From Polytrichum commune (lineage: Eukaryota; Streptophyta; Polytrichopsida; Polytrichales; Polytrichaceae), in the NCBI GenBank assembly GCA_950295325.1, contig OX485808.1, forward strand, positions 34,990,527-35,050,526: 60,000 nt of DNA, in the 5' to 3' direction. Shown here one piece after another: positions 18,741 through 30,354 of the stretch. The notes beneath the pieces were generated by a model that was given only the letters and a program-made list of their open reading frames with translations, was not told the origin of the DNA and searched no databases. How positions within the stretch are numbered: position 1 is the stretch's first letter; each line of letters starts with the position of its first letter. Made by a program: the position numbers and the translations under genes.

Positions 18741-21093
18741 TAAAGACAATCCAGAATCAGTTGGCTCAGGAAGAAAGTCTCAGGGTAGATTCCAGCAAGA
18801 CCTCTTGTCATATAAGGCATTGTAATGTTCTGGTGGTATGTTGGAGATCACCACTTGAATCATCACTTTTCTGGTTAATTTGTAATGTCAACGTGGCTCT
18901 TACATTGGCCGTCCTGTTCATGAGTTCTTAGTGTATGGAGTGATCATCATCATCATAGAAATTAGCAGTTGTTGATGAATCAGAAGGATTTTCTGTGCCG
19001 ATGTGGTGTTGCTGTTTGTGGTAGTGTGTTGGTTCTAGGGGAGGTGATGATGCAAGTTAATTTTGCAACTCATTGTTTGCACCAGGAAAGATAAACTTTA
19101 TCAGTGTGTAGAAATTAGCAAGAAGTTGGTGTATTCAAAATCTCAATATCTCAAATCCATATACCAGTGCTCAATTGTCTTTTGCAGATACCAGAGCTGT
19201 GTACAAATTGTCATCATATGTTGTCAATGTCTTGATGTGGCTGTTTTCATTTCCACTGTTTTTCAATTTCAGTAGTCCATGAAAGTCACTTCAATACTCT
19301 GCACTTGCAGCTCCAGCAGCGTTCCTTGCCACCCCTGCCTACAAAATGCCAACTGTTTGCATATCGTACACGATGTTGGTTTAGTCAGTTCACCTCCGTC
19401 ACATGATCCCTCAACCAAAGAGCATGGTGCTCTTATATGCCCTCTGACCCTACTTTCTGTCTAACTTGTGATACAATGGTTGGGATGTGATTGCACCCAG
19501 AACTCAACTTCTAACAAAAGTGTAAATTTATTGTGTTGAACTCGAGTAAAACTAGTACACAACTGCACCAGAAAGAATGCGTTTTAGCTTTGCAAGCTCA
19601 ACATCTCAGTATTGCCAGATACATATTGTCCCTTCGCGGTGGAAAATGGAAGCACGACCTATCTCCCCATCATTAGTAACACTGGTTGCCAGAGTAAAGT
19701 GGCATGCTAGATGCTTCTATCTCCTACTTCTATATTGCCACTCCAAAGAAATTTGAGTATCACTTTTTATTTGATTATACCTACAGTAAAAGAAAAAGCC
19801 TTGTGTTATACAGGTTAACTTTGGAGGCCACACTTGCTGCCCTAGCATTGGTCAAGGGGAGAGAATAGAGGCCACCATATTCTTTTAGGGCAAATACAGC
19901 CTCCTCATTTTCCGATTCTTTATGCACACAGGTCCTATTAGGGTCGGAAACACGCACTTTACTTACACACACACACAAACCCCAACCTTAAAGATGATTG
20001 ACAAATCCAGCCGAAGGTTCTTCCTCTTGAGCAACTTGGTCGTGGCCTGTAACTTAAGTACTTACAAGGTTGTAAGAGAAGGGAACACAGACACACAGAG
20101 ACAGAGACACATAGACAGATGCAATTGGTAGTGAGTGAATCTTTTATGTAAGTAAGGGTGAGAAGTAAAATGTACTTTTGCAAAGAAGTGACACCTACCT
20201 ATTGCGACTCCCTATGCACATCTCTCATCTGCCCAGTGACGCTATCATTAGCAATTTGACCAGAAACTATTGTTATTTTCCCATTAAGAAGTAACAAGTG
20301 ACTCACTTCATCAACAACAAGGTGTGGGTTTACTTACTTTATTATCATCATCATCAGCAAGCATCAAAGTTGTAGTACCACGCTTTACACAACACAACTC
20401 ACCAAACCAAACCCCCCCTTGTCGTTAAAAAAAAGTGTGGAGGGTGTATGTACGTATCTATGGTTCGGGAAGGGAAGGGAAGAAGAGGGAGAACAAACAA
20501 GAGCCAGCTTCTTCTTGTGCTTTACCTTGCCAGGAAGGACTCCCACTCACTATTTCTACGGCTATCATTTTGAGCAGCCTTTTGGAAGGAAAAAGGCACC
20601 CATGTAAGTAACTTATCTGGTTTCTTACTTGTGATGGGGTTGTATGTTATTATCATAGCGTTGATGGTCACCTTCATAGATTTTTGGCCTTCTTCTTGGC
20701 CCACATTGTGGAAATAGGTTTGTGAAGTTTCCATGCTATCTGTTGACCTCCATCGCCACTCCCCGTCTCTCGCCAACTTCTTATCTCACTCGTAAATCTC
20801 TCTTAAAAGAGATTTGCAACATCCATCCATCTCCTCAGAAATGTAAACCTTACTAAAACCCATCTTTTGTCACTTGGGTTTTCTTTCTTGTTTTCTTATT
20901 AAGTTATTCCATCCGTGTAAAGTATGCACATCCTTCAACTCCTTCCTCATTCTTCCTTCTTTCTTCTTTCTGAGTCTTTCTCCTTTCTTCGTTTTTGCCT
21001 AAATTGTTTTCTTGCCTTTCGGTGTTTTCCATTTGGGCTCCAGTGTGATCTTCGCATGCTAACCTTCCTCTGGCACGACAATAGCGAAGCCCT
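18741..21093. other. MIRO-HIRA intergenic region
   Basis: MIRO 3' UTR followed by intergenic DNA and the HIRA promoter. No gene was recognised. From about 20930 to 21020 the plus strand is pyrimidine-rich (CTTCCTTCTTTCTTC-like), as is common in plant 5' leaders, so it probably belongs to the HIRA transcript. Confidence 0.5.
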
Positions 21094-21119
21094 GCCCACG
21101 CGGGGGGCTGGGCGTGGGC
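21094..21119 (+). promoter_or_regulatory. GC stem-loop in the HIRA leader
   Basis: GCCCACGC (21094-21101) and GCGTGGGC (21112-21119) are perfect reverse complements around a 10-nt G-rich loop, and the stem ends 40 nt before the HIRA ATG. If transcribed it would be a stable hairpin close to the start codon and could lower translation. That effect is inferred. Confidence 0.4.
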
Positions 21120-21159
21120 GGGTTTGATTGAAGCACTGAAAAAAACAGCATCAGCAAAT

Positions 21160-24100
21160 ATGATTGTTGAAAAGCCCACATGGTTGAGGCATGCCGGGCT
21201 CCAAATTTTCTCTGTCGACACGCAACCCAATGGCTTCCGTTTCGCAACTGCAGGGGGTGATCACAAGGTAAGAATTTCGAATATGAATAATTTTACATAC
21301 AATCTTGTGTTGTTGCAAGATAATGATGTGTTGGTGTTGGAGCTTTCCTGTGTCGTTTGATGATGCATCGTCGCAGGTGCATGCGTTCCTTAGGAAATCA
21401 TCTCACCTTCATACCAGCAAAAGAAAATTTTCCCTCCAATGTCGTAAGATGGGTTACTAAATGCTATTAAGGAAAACAATGAGTCTGGACAGAAGAGGTT
21501 TTAGGTTTGGAGTAACTGCAGAAGATGGTGAAACAAGGACCCAATTTTGAATGTGAATGAATTTACATGCAATCTTGGGTGCACGATGATGATGTGTTGT
21601 TGAAGCTTTCGTGTTTCTTATAATGCAATTTGAGGCGTGAGATGCATCATCACAGGTGCATGCGTTTGTTAGGGAATCATTTCACCTTCATGCCGTCCTG
21701 AGTATTTTCCCTCCAACCTCGTAACATAGGTTAAATGCTGTTAAGGAAATAAAAATGAGTGACAGAGGAGGTTTTAGGTTTTGGATTAATTGCAGATGGT
21801 GACTATGAATTTCGAATATGAATAATATCTATGCAATTCTGGTGCACAATGATGGTGATTTGTGGTTGAAGCTTTCTTGCGTTTTCTTACGATGCAACTT
21901 AAGGCTTGGGATGCATCATCACAGGTGCATGCGGTCGTTAGGGAATCATCTCACCTTCATAGCGTTGATAGAAAATTCTCCCTCCAACTTTGTAACATGG
22001 GTTAAATGCTATGAAAGAAAACGATGAGTGTGGACAGAGGAGGTTTTAGGTTCTGGATTAGCTGCAGGTGATGGTGAACATGAAACAGTTTCACAATTTC
22101 ACAATTTCACAGCTTCCAATATATTTTTTTCTTCTGTATGATTTTTCATACAATCTTGTGTGCATGATGATGATGGGTTGTTGAAGCTTTTTGTGTGTCT
22201 TATGATGCAACTTGAGACTTGAGGTCATGCATGTGTTCGTTAGGGAATTGCTCACCTTCGTACTTGTCAAAATAAAATTCTCCCTCCAGCCTCGTACAAT
22301 GGGTAAAATTCTATTAAGGAAAACAATGAGTGTAGACAGAGGAGGTTTTAGGTTTTGGATTAGCTGCAGATGATAGTGAAACTCAAAACGATTTTATGGC
22401 TCTCCAATATGATTTTCTTTTCTTTTGTATGTCGTCTTTGTGGACATTTCTCTTTTTTGTGTGCTGTCTTCATGCTGATATGAAATCAGTAGATCCACCC
22501 AGCTGTAATTTCTAAGAGAGATGTAATCAACCTGCCATTGCTATCATTACTCCAAAATCTTACCCCTCAACATCAACAACAGTGGCATCAAGGATTTCTA
22601 TTTTAAGAATTTCAATATGATAAGGTTTACTGAACACATGAAGATTGGAACACGATGACGTCTGAACCTAATGCATATTGGCTGCAAAAGGAAGAAGTTT
22701 AATAATGCCTGAAGGCTCCTTGTTTTGCAAAAGTTGTTACCAATAATCATATGATTATTCACTTAAAGTTAACTTGTGACCTCTTCTTGTCTCCAGGTGC
22801 GAATTTGGAACATGAAAGCCTTGGATGACTCAGAGGCCGATTTGTCTGCACACAAGCTGCTTGCCACATTACGTGATCATTTTGGATCTGTCAATTGTGT
22901 TCGGTGGGCAAAGTGCGGGCGTCTGATAGCCTCGGGATCTGACGACCACATTGTTCTGGTCCATGAAAAAAGGCCTGGCTCTGGAACTACAGAATTTGGA
23001 AGTGGTGAGCCTCCAGATGTTGAGAACTGGAAGGTCTTATTAACACTGCGGGGTCATACTGCCGATGTGGTATTTTTCTTGTGCCTTTTCAGTGCCCTTA
23101 CCGTCTTTTTAACATTTTACAAAGCTTCTCTTTGTAATATTCTTTGTAGACACAAAACCTATTACTGTTTAGTTTGACAGGTCTGCTTTCAATTTCTCCC
23201 TCTCTACCTGCCTGCTTTGAGGAAGAGTGACTGTGTTAAAGTGGCACAAACCGATTTATGAGGCACTAAGTTGTATATACAAATTTTCTGTCTTTGCCCT
23301 GTCGCCTTTTAACGCATTGATGAAGCTTCTTCTTTTTAACATTCACTGTAGAAACAAAATCTCACTCTTTAGTTTGACAGGTTTGCTTTCATTTTTTTGC
23401 CCACTCTTTGTGCTGTGAGGAAGAGTGACCACTTTAAAGTGGCCTAAACTGGTTCATAAGGCACTAAAGTGCACAATTGGCTGTCTGTGCTTTCCTTAAA
23501 TTAGGTGGATCTTGGATGGTCACCGGATGATTCACAGCTCGCAAGCTGCAGCCTGGACAACACGGTTCGAATTTGGCAGGCGTCCACGGGTTCAACTATT
23601 GCCGTCCTCACTGGCCACCAAAGTCTTGTGAAAGGGTTGGCATGGGATCCCATTGGGTCTTTTATAGCAAGTCAATCAGATGACAAATCTGTGATAATAT
23701 GGCGCACTAGCAATTGGGGCATGGTGCGACGTGTTGAAGGGCCATGGGAAAAGACAGTAAGTTTAAATATTATTTTTGTTGTTATTCCTATTATGATGTT
23801 TTAGGACGTATATGGAATAGTGACCTGACGTTTATCAACTAGGTTGAAAGCTGTAACACATGAATTTTGGCACTTGAAATAGAGGGCCATTGAGATGATC
23901 ATATTGCGGGGCTTAAGGTAAGCAGGCCTTCAGTTACTTGTCTTAAACAGACACCTATACTAGAGTGCTGTGTGGTTAGGTGTGCATATAAGAACAGCAC
24001 CAAAATGACATGTGTTAAGAGAAATTGGGACTAAGTGCTCAGAATTTGTTAACCATTCTAGGCTCAATAGTCAATTAGAAAGAAATTCTTCACTTTGACA

Positions 24101-27100
24101 TTGAATAAGACATTCATACGAGCTCCGGAAATCATGAGGAAAATCGCTACATCCATGATTTGGATTTGCTAATCGACTTGCACCAATTGTGTGGTTCATA
24201 CCCTTTGAGAAGTGGGTGCAGAGCTAAAAGTGTCCACTTAAGGCTTGCTTACCTTACTGAGAAGACAAGCTCGTGCAGTGTACATGTATATCAATCTGTT
24301 TATTACTGGTGTAAATTTTGCAGGTGGGATCCACATTTTTCAGGCGACTAGGTTGGTCGCCATGTGGACATTTTATTGCGTCAACTCATGGGTTTCAAAA
24401 CCCCAGTCATACAGCTCCAGTGTTGGAGAGGGGAGAGTGGCTTGCATCTTTTGACTTTGTTGGGCATATTGCACCAGTTGTAGCAGTTCGGTTCAACCAC
24501 TCTATGTTTCGTAAGGCAAGGAAAATGACAGAATTTTCACACTTTTGCTGTACTAGAGACGCGATTGACTTTCTCTCCACTTTATGTATGTCTCAGTGAT
24601 GTATTTTTGTTGCACGTAAGTTTTCTATGATATTGCGAGAGGTTGTCCAACTTCCATCATAATTAGTCTCAACAAGTATGAACTGTATTGCAGAATTTGA
24701 TATATTGAAGTTCTCTTGCATCTTTTGACTTCGTTGGGCATATTGCATCAGTTCTAGCAGTCTCGTTCAACCACTCCATGTCTCATAAGGCAGGAAAATG
24801 ACAGGGATTCTGAGACTTTGATGTACAAGAGACGTGATTGACTTTTCTAATTACACTTTATGTACGTTCTTAATTTCGTATTTTGATGCATGCAATATTT
24901 CCTGTAATTGTGGCAGAGATTGTCACCTTCTGTGATTATGTGTTCTCAAGAAGTATCACACTGTATGGATGGAATTGGTAAAAATAAGAAGGAATTATAT
25001 CGCAAAATCTAATATATTTATTGGAAACAGGTGAATCAAGGCTCCGCGGATGGAGCTGCTAATGGCACAGGAGCAGGGGTAGCACTCAATGGAGCCTCTG
25101 CAAAATCAAAAGAAAGCTTGCCATACAATGTTATAGCAATTGGAAGCCAAGATTGTTGCATCTCTGTGTGGACCACAGGAAGCCCGCGTCCTGTGTTCAT
25201 TGGAAAGCATTTTTTTCAACAAAGTGTGGTTGATCTATCCTGGTATGTTTTATTCCTAATGGTGATACAAATATTCTACACTTTCAAAAGCTGTTCAGGG
25301 AATCTGGTCAATGTGATAACCCTGCTGAAGTGCTTCTCTGAATGGAAGCCTTACTTCTCCATTTGTCTTTGTTTCATGTAAGTTTTGTTTGCCTTAAGTC
25401 ATTTGGATATGAAGACAGATTTTCTATATGTGAATCACAACAAGAATCCTATTCTTTGTATCCCCAACATTGCTACATGCGAAACCGAATGATATTAAAT
25501 GGGTAAATCAGCGAAATGGAAATAGAGGATAGAGTTTGTGACAATAATTTTGTTGGAAAATAGACATTTGCATGTTTCATTTTTTAAGGCATGCTTTCAA
25601 AGTAGCATGTGAAAAGATTAGTCGGTTTTAATGGCTTATTTATATACTTAACGCATTCATCCAACAGGAGTCCAGATGGTTACACACTATTTTGCTGCTC
25701 ATTGGATGGATCTGTGGCAACATTCCAATTTGAAATCAAGGAATTGGGGCAAAGAATCTCAGATGCGGAGATGGAGGAATTTAAAAAGAGCCGCTACGGT
25801 GATGTTCGAGTTCGGCAGGTGAAGAGATCTTCCCTCCCTGCTATTACTGTATTACATACTAAATTAACGAAAGTTCCTAGCCAATTTCTAAGTTTAAGGG
25901 ACCCAATCTGGTCCTCTCCAAGCAGGCTCACATGTACTTGAGCGACATGCGTCACTCTTAGCCAATTGTGTCAAAAGTAATCTTATCTAATATCAACTCA
26001 TATCTCAAGTGTACTTTTCAAATTGGTTGAATACCTTAATGCTATTGAAGATTTGGGTTCAAATACAGTTTGAGTGCCCTTGGATGCAAATACATACTTA
26101 GTATTTTGATCATTGACGTCACATATGAGTATATTTCTATTTTTTCCTTGACATAAGATAAAGTACCAAATAAAGTACACATCCAGAATTCAATAAATAT
26201 GAATATAGAAACTGGTAAGGCTTGTAGAAATTGTGTATATATGCTGTGCATTGAGCCCCACGTCCTTTAAGGGTTAAATTTTACATTCTGTCTAAGCACG
26301 GACTAATTAATTTGACATGAAATGTTTCAGGCAACAGTAGCTGAAAGTCCAGCTCAGTTGCTGCTGGAGGCCGCCGCAGCGAAGCAGTGGGGGAGTACAA
26401 AAACTGATTCTGCTAAGACATCAGCACCTAGTATTGCCTCAAATGGGTTACTTGCTCCTGAGGTCCCTGCAACAAAGCCAGTGGGAGCACCAGAAGCAGC
26501 AATTAAGAATGGCGGTCTCATCACAAACGCGACTGTTAGTAGTAAAGTAGCACCAAGCCCGGTCAAACAAACTGAATACAGGCGAGCTGATGGTCGTCGG
26601 AGAATTATTCCTGAGCCTTTGGGAAATGGAGTAATTCATGGCAACTCAAAGTACGATGCTCCCAATAGAAAACAACAAGTTGGGGATGAAAGGAGGGATG
26701 ACTTTGTTCCTGTTGTGGACAGAGTTGGTGGTGGCTCCGACTCGAATTTGAAGCGGAGCTTGCCTGAAGAATGCGTGAAGGCCGACGTACCGCCTGCAAA
26801 ACGAAGTAATGGAACAGTTCTTGACGATGCCTGTGCTCCTGCTGCGCGATCCAGCCGTGCGGAAACAATTACTATTGGTGCAATTAATGAAGGTCAGGGT
26901 AGTGGGTCTCAGCAACAAGTTGACATGGTAATACCTGCTGAGAAAAGCACTGCATTGGATGGTGTCCTTTCAATAAGGATACGAGCACCCGAAGAAATTT
27001 TTGGAGAAGAAGGTTCTAGAAGAGTCCTACCTCCGCTCTGTTTGGAGGCCAGGCCTGCAGCAGAATTAGGTTCTGATAACAGGGGGGGGTCTGTTTTAGG

Positions 27101-30100
27101 ATCAGCAGAGATTAATTTGGTAAGAGAAAGCTCTGCCAAGGCAAAGATTGTTTGCTCACAGGGTGGAGATGTACAGTGGTGCGATTGCTTGCCTTCAATG
27201 CCCACTGCGTTGGCTGGAAACTCAAATTTCTGGGCTGTCGCTTGTGGAGATGGAAGCCTACAGGTATGTACTTATTAAGAGCATTTTTTTTTTTTTTTTT
27301 CTTTCTCCATTGTCATACCTATTGTATTATTATATTTTCCATTTAATAAGGCCCATGGAGCTTGACCGGCTACCTTGGTTGGCCCAAAATAATCTTTTAG
27401 CTCCATTGGTGAGGGACCCGCTCATAAAGGCTCTCAATAGGTTCAAAGCCTTAAAAACTGCTTGAATACGACGCTCCTAAATTGTGAGGTCCTTTGATCG
27501 TGCCACCAGCGTGGTCCATGTGAGACTCTTGATTGAGGAATAGCCTCGAGGTTAAATGAAACTGTGATGGGGCCCTACCATTTGAATGAGAAAAAGTGAG
27601 GAGAGTTTATGTTGCACAAATCCTTGCCCCCTCGCATGGACGTACACTGCGGGCCAGGGGTGGGGGCGGGCGTTCCACCATGGAGGGGACCATTTGTGGG
27701 CATAAAAACAAATGTTTGTCACCCCCTCACATGGAAGTTGACCTCAGTAGTATGTACAAAAGTGACCAGACTCAATCCACTTGGTAGTGTTTCTCTTTGA
27801 CATGACGTACTGGTTTTGACTGGGAGTGACCAGCACCGCAGTCACAAGGCTGTTGATTCTGCAGTCATATTTGCAATTATAAGGGGAGTTCCTTAAATTC
27901 AAGCAGCCTGAGCAGTTTACATTTTTTCATGTTTCTTTTTTGAGAGTCGGGGCTTGAACTTGGAACACTAAGTATATTTTTCCAAGTATATCACAAGCAT
28001 CTGATTCACACACGAGTTACTTTTGCAGATATACACTATGGCTGGACGGAGGGCACAACCGGCCATTCTGCTGGGGTCTGCGGCAGCATTCATGGACTGT
28101 GATGATAGTTGGAAACTTTTGGTTGTTACACGGGGTGGAACACTCCATGTTTGGGATTTGCAAGAGTGGAAACGCCTGCTTCATGAGTCTCTTAGCCCTC
28201 TGTTAAGTCTGACATCAACAAGCACATCAACCTCTTCAAGTACTGGTGAGACTTCGTCAGCTTTCCATTGACGGAATATACAGAAGGTTTTTACTGTCTT
28301 AATTGGATCAGTTTTATGGATGCTTTCTTTGATAGTTGACTCGTCTATGTATCTGTTCAAATCATCGGTGGCGTTCTTTTACATAGCCACATTTCATTGT
28401 CTTGGTGTACTTTTGTCAGGTACCTCATCTTCCTTGTCAATGATGTTGATAAATCACTTCTCAGTGGCTATGGATGGACCCTAACTTACATTACAGTCAG
28501 ATTCAGACACCCATGTGACGAAATAATTAATCTTTAAGGTGCCACATAGAATTTATAACCACTCTTAACTAATGAGAACATGTTACGTGCCAGAAATTAA
28601 GGAATTATGTACAAAATTGACAGGGACGTAGGGTATTTGTGACTATCGATTGGTGGAATCGTTTCTGTGTCTGATGCTGTATACTGGGTTTTTATAGGGA
28701 CAATGAAAGTGGTGACAGCCAGACTTTCAAAGTCAGGAGCTCCGCTTATAGTGTTGGCCAATCGACATGCTTTTGTGTTCCACTTGACTATGTGCTGCTG
28801 GCTGAGAATTGCTGATGACTCATTTCCCGCATCACATTTTGTTACCACATGGCCTGACACTGCAAATTCTGCAAACAATGGGGAGCTTGCATCACTTCAG
28901 GCTGGTGTTGCCAGAGCTGCCGGTCCATCATTTCTGTGGAACAGGTTGCTGGGTTGTTAACTATCATTTGCCTGAGATATAATTCGTGAGTTCAGTGAGG
29001 TTGGGATATGTATGGAGATGGAAGTGAAATGTTTGTCTTGACCTGTCATACTGTGTGTGCGGGCCAGATCATACGTAAATTTTTTGTTCTTTTGCCAAAA
29101 GTGCCACATGTCATCATGTGATTGATTGAGGCAATTAAAAGTTGATCTGGAATCTGAATGTAGGCATAGATGTGCCCAATCAGACCTGAACTTACAGTAT
29201 TGCTGACCTTGTGTAGTTGAAGAGCAACAAGTAGAGTTTTGACATGTTTTGGAGAACAATTTAAAAGACCTACAATGAACATTGTATCATGTACTCACTA
29301 GCTTAACCCCTAAATGCTTTTTGAGCCCGATTTGGGCCTCTCTTTCAAATGTGAATCTAGAATGTGATGAGCCTGTTTGGTAGATAGTGATAGCTTATTG
29401 CTTCGCAAGGTTATTGTTCTTGACACATGGATACAAATTGACTTAGAAAGACTTTGATGAAGACTTCATATTATCCAGTATAAAGAGGTAATGCACAATT
29501 AATATGGACATACAAAAATAGTCTGGGGGTTGACACTACCATATCAGAAGAAGTAAAGTGCTTTAGTAACCTGGCACTGGAGTACTAAGCAACCTTGTAT
29601 GCATGTGCAGGACAACATTGAGCGAGGAGAAATGGCAGACACGGGTACATTTGGAAGTGCAAATGAGCTCTGCTTTAGCACTGAAATCTTCTACTGAATA
29701 CCAACGATGTCTTTTGTCATACGCACGCTGCCTGGCAAAGTGAGTGCCTTTTTATATGAAGGAACTGCTTTCTCATCAAGCACCTCAGATAACTTGAATT
29801 TGGATTTCATTTTCTGCCACTTGTGGATTTCCAGGGTTAAAGATATTGTGCTATGTCGTTGTAAGGATTACTTATCTGATTTCCATGTGTATCAGAGACA
29901 CGGATGAAGCTCGATTGCGAGAAGTCTGTGAAGAGTTGTTGGGACCTATTCGTGTGGATCATTCCACGTCTTCACCCAGCAATCCTCTGAATAATCAGAA
30001 GCAGTGGAATTCTGAAATTCTTGTAAGGAGCCAAACTTGTATACCTAGTCACAAATAGGTTCTAACTGTACATGACTCAGATTTCATGATGGCATAGAGC

Positions 30101-30354
30101 TGCCAACTCGTGATTTCTCTGAAATTGTTATTCGTGTGTTAGTTGTGTGTTACTCCAGTTTTTAAAGTAATCATTTACAAGGTGTCTTGTAATGTATGCA
30201 GGGTTTGAACAAACGACAACTGCTCAGGGAGGTTGTGTTACCTGCAATGGCATCAAACAGAGCTATCCAACGTCTACTGAATGAATTTGTAGATCTTCTT
30301 TCAGAATGTGAAGCTGCTCAACAGGCCTCAGGACAAGATGAGGTGCAATTTTGA
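21160..30354 (+). CDS. HIRA: HIRA histone chaperone (12 exons, 997 aa)
   Basis: Scaffold of the HIR complex, which deposits histone H3.3-H4 in nucleosomes independently of replication, in the nucleus. Exons: 21160-21267, 22797-23069, 23505-23756, 24324-24515, 25031-25242, 25668-25818, 26331-27263, 28029-28245, 28698-28944, 29611-29739, 29896-30022, 30202-30354. Phases close and the length is near the roughly 1020 aa of Arabidopsis HIRA. WD40 propeller about 1-380, with [37 protein letters not shown] and [22 protein letters not shown]1-binding B-domain-like motif [15 protein letters not shown] about 484-498. C-terminal Hira/TUP1-like domain with [18 protein letters not shown] and [12 protein letters not shown]. 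Intron 4 needs a GC donor (AAG|GCAAGG at 24516). A donor-like GAG|GTGCAA near 30340 could give a longer C-terminus. Exon 7 has a G8 tract (27082-27089). Confidence 0.95.
21268..22400 (+). repeat. Four-copy tandem repeat filling HIRA intron 1
   Basis: A unit of about 270-300 bp is repeated four times, anchored by GGTGCATGCG-type sequence at about 21376, 21655, 21924 and 22223. Each unit also carries 'aatcatctcacctt', 'ccctccaa', 'gaggttttagg' and a 'ctgcagatggtga' block. The last block resembles the 3' end of exon 1 (CAACTGCAGGGGGTGATCAC) running across its donor, so the unit seems to include an exon edge. Copies are diverged by substitutions and small indels. Confidence 0.8.
23090..23490 (+). 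repeat. Tandem duplication in HIRA intron 2 (about 200 bp x 2)
   Basis: 'agtttgacaggt' occurs at 23171 and 23371, exactly 200 bp apart. Both are followed by 'tgctttca', 'gaggaagagtgac', 'aaagtggc' and 'aggcactaa'. Copies run roughly 23090-23289 and 23290-23490; the second ends just before the exon 3 acceptor. Confidence 0.8.
23935..24290 (+). repeat. Dispersed repeat family B, copy 3, in HIRA intron 3
   Basis: Matches family B in order: 'aaatgacatgtgtt', 'attgggact', 'ttgttaaccattctaggctc', 'tcatacgagctcc' and 'tgatttggatttgctaat'. It accounts for most of intron 3 and has not disrupted splicing. Confidence 0.7.
24441..25020 (+). repeat. Tandem duplication spanning the HIRA exon 4/intron 4 boundary
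   Basis: A segment starting at 24441 (inside exon 4) is repeated from 24715, a 274-bp period. The second copy keeps the exon-like reading frame ([11 protein letters not shown], then FNHSMSHK) and a matching AAG|GC donor-like site, but a stop lies in phase just upstream, so it reads as a pseudo-exon inside intron 4. Confidence 0.85.
29385..29535 (+). repeat. Dispersed repeat family C, copy 1, in HIRA intron 9
   Basis: Shares 'gtgatagctt', 'aaggttatt', 'ttgacac' and 'cacaattaatatggac' in order with sequence near 31345-31460. Both copies are on the plus strand and considerably diverged. Confidence 0.55.
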
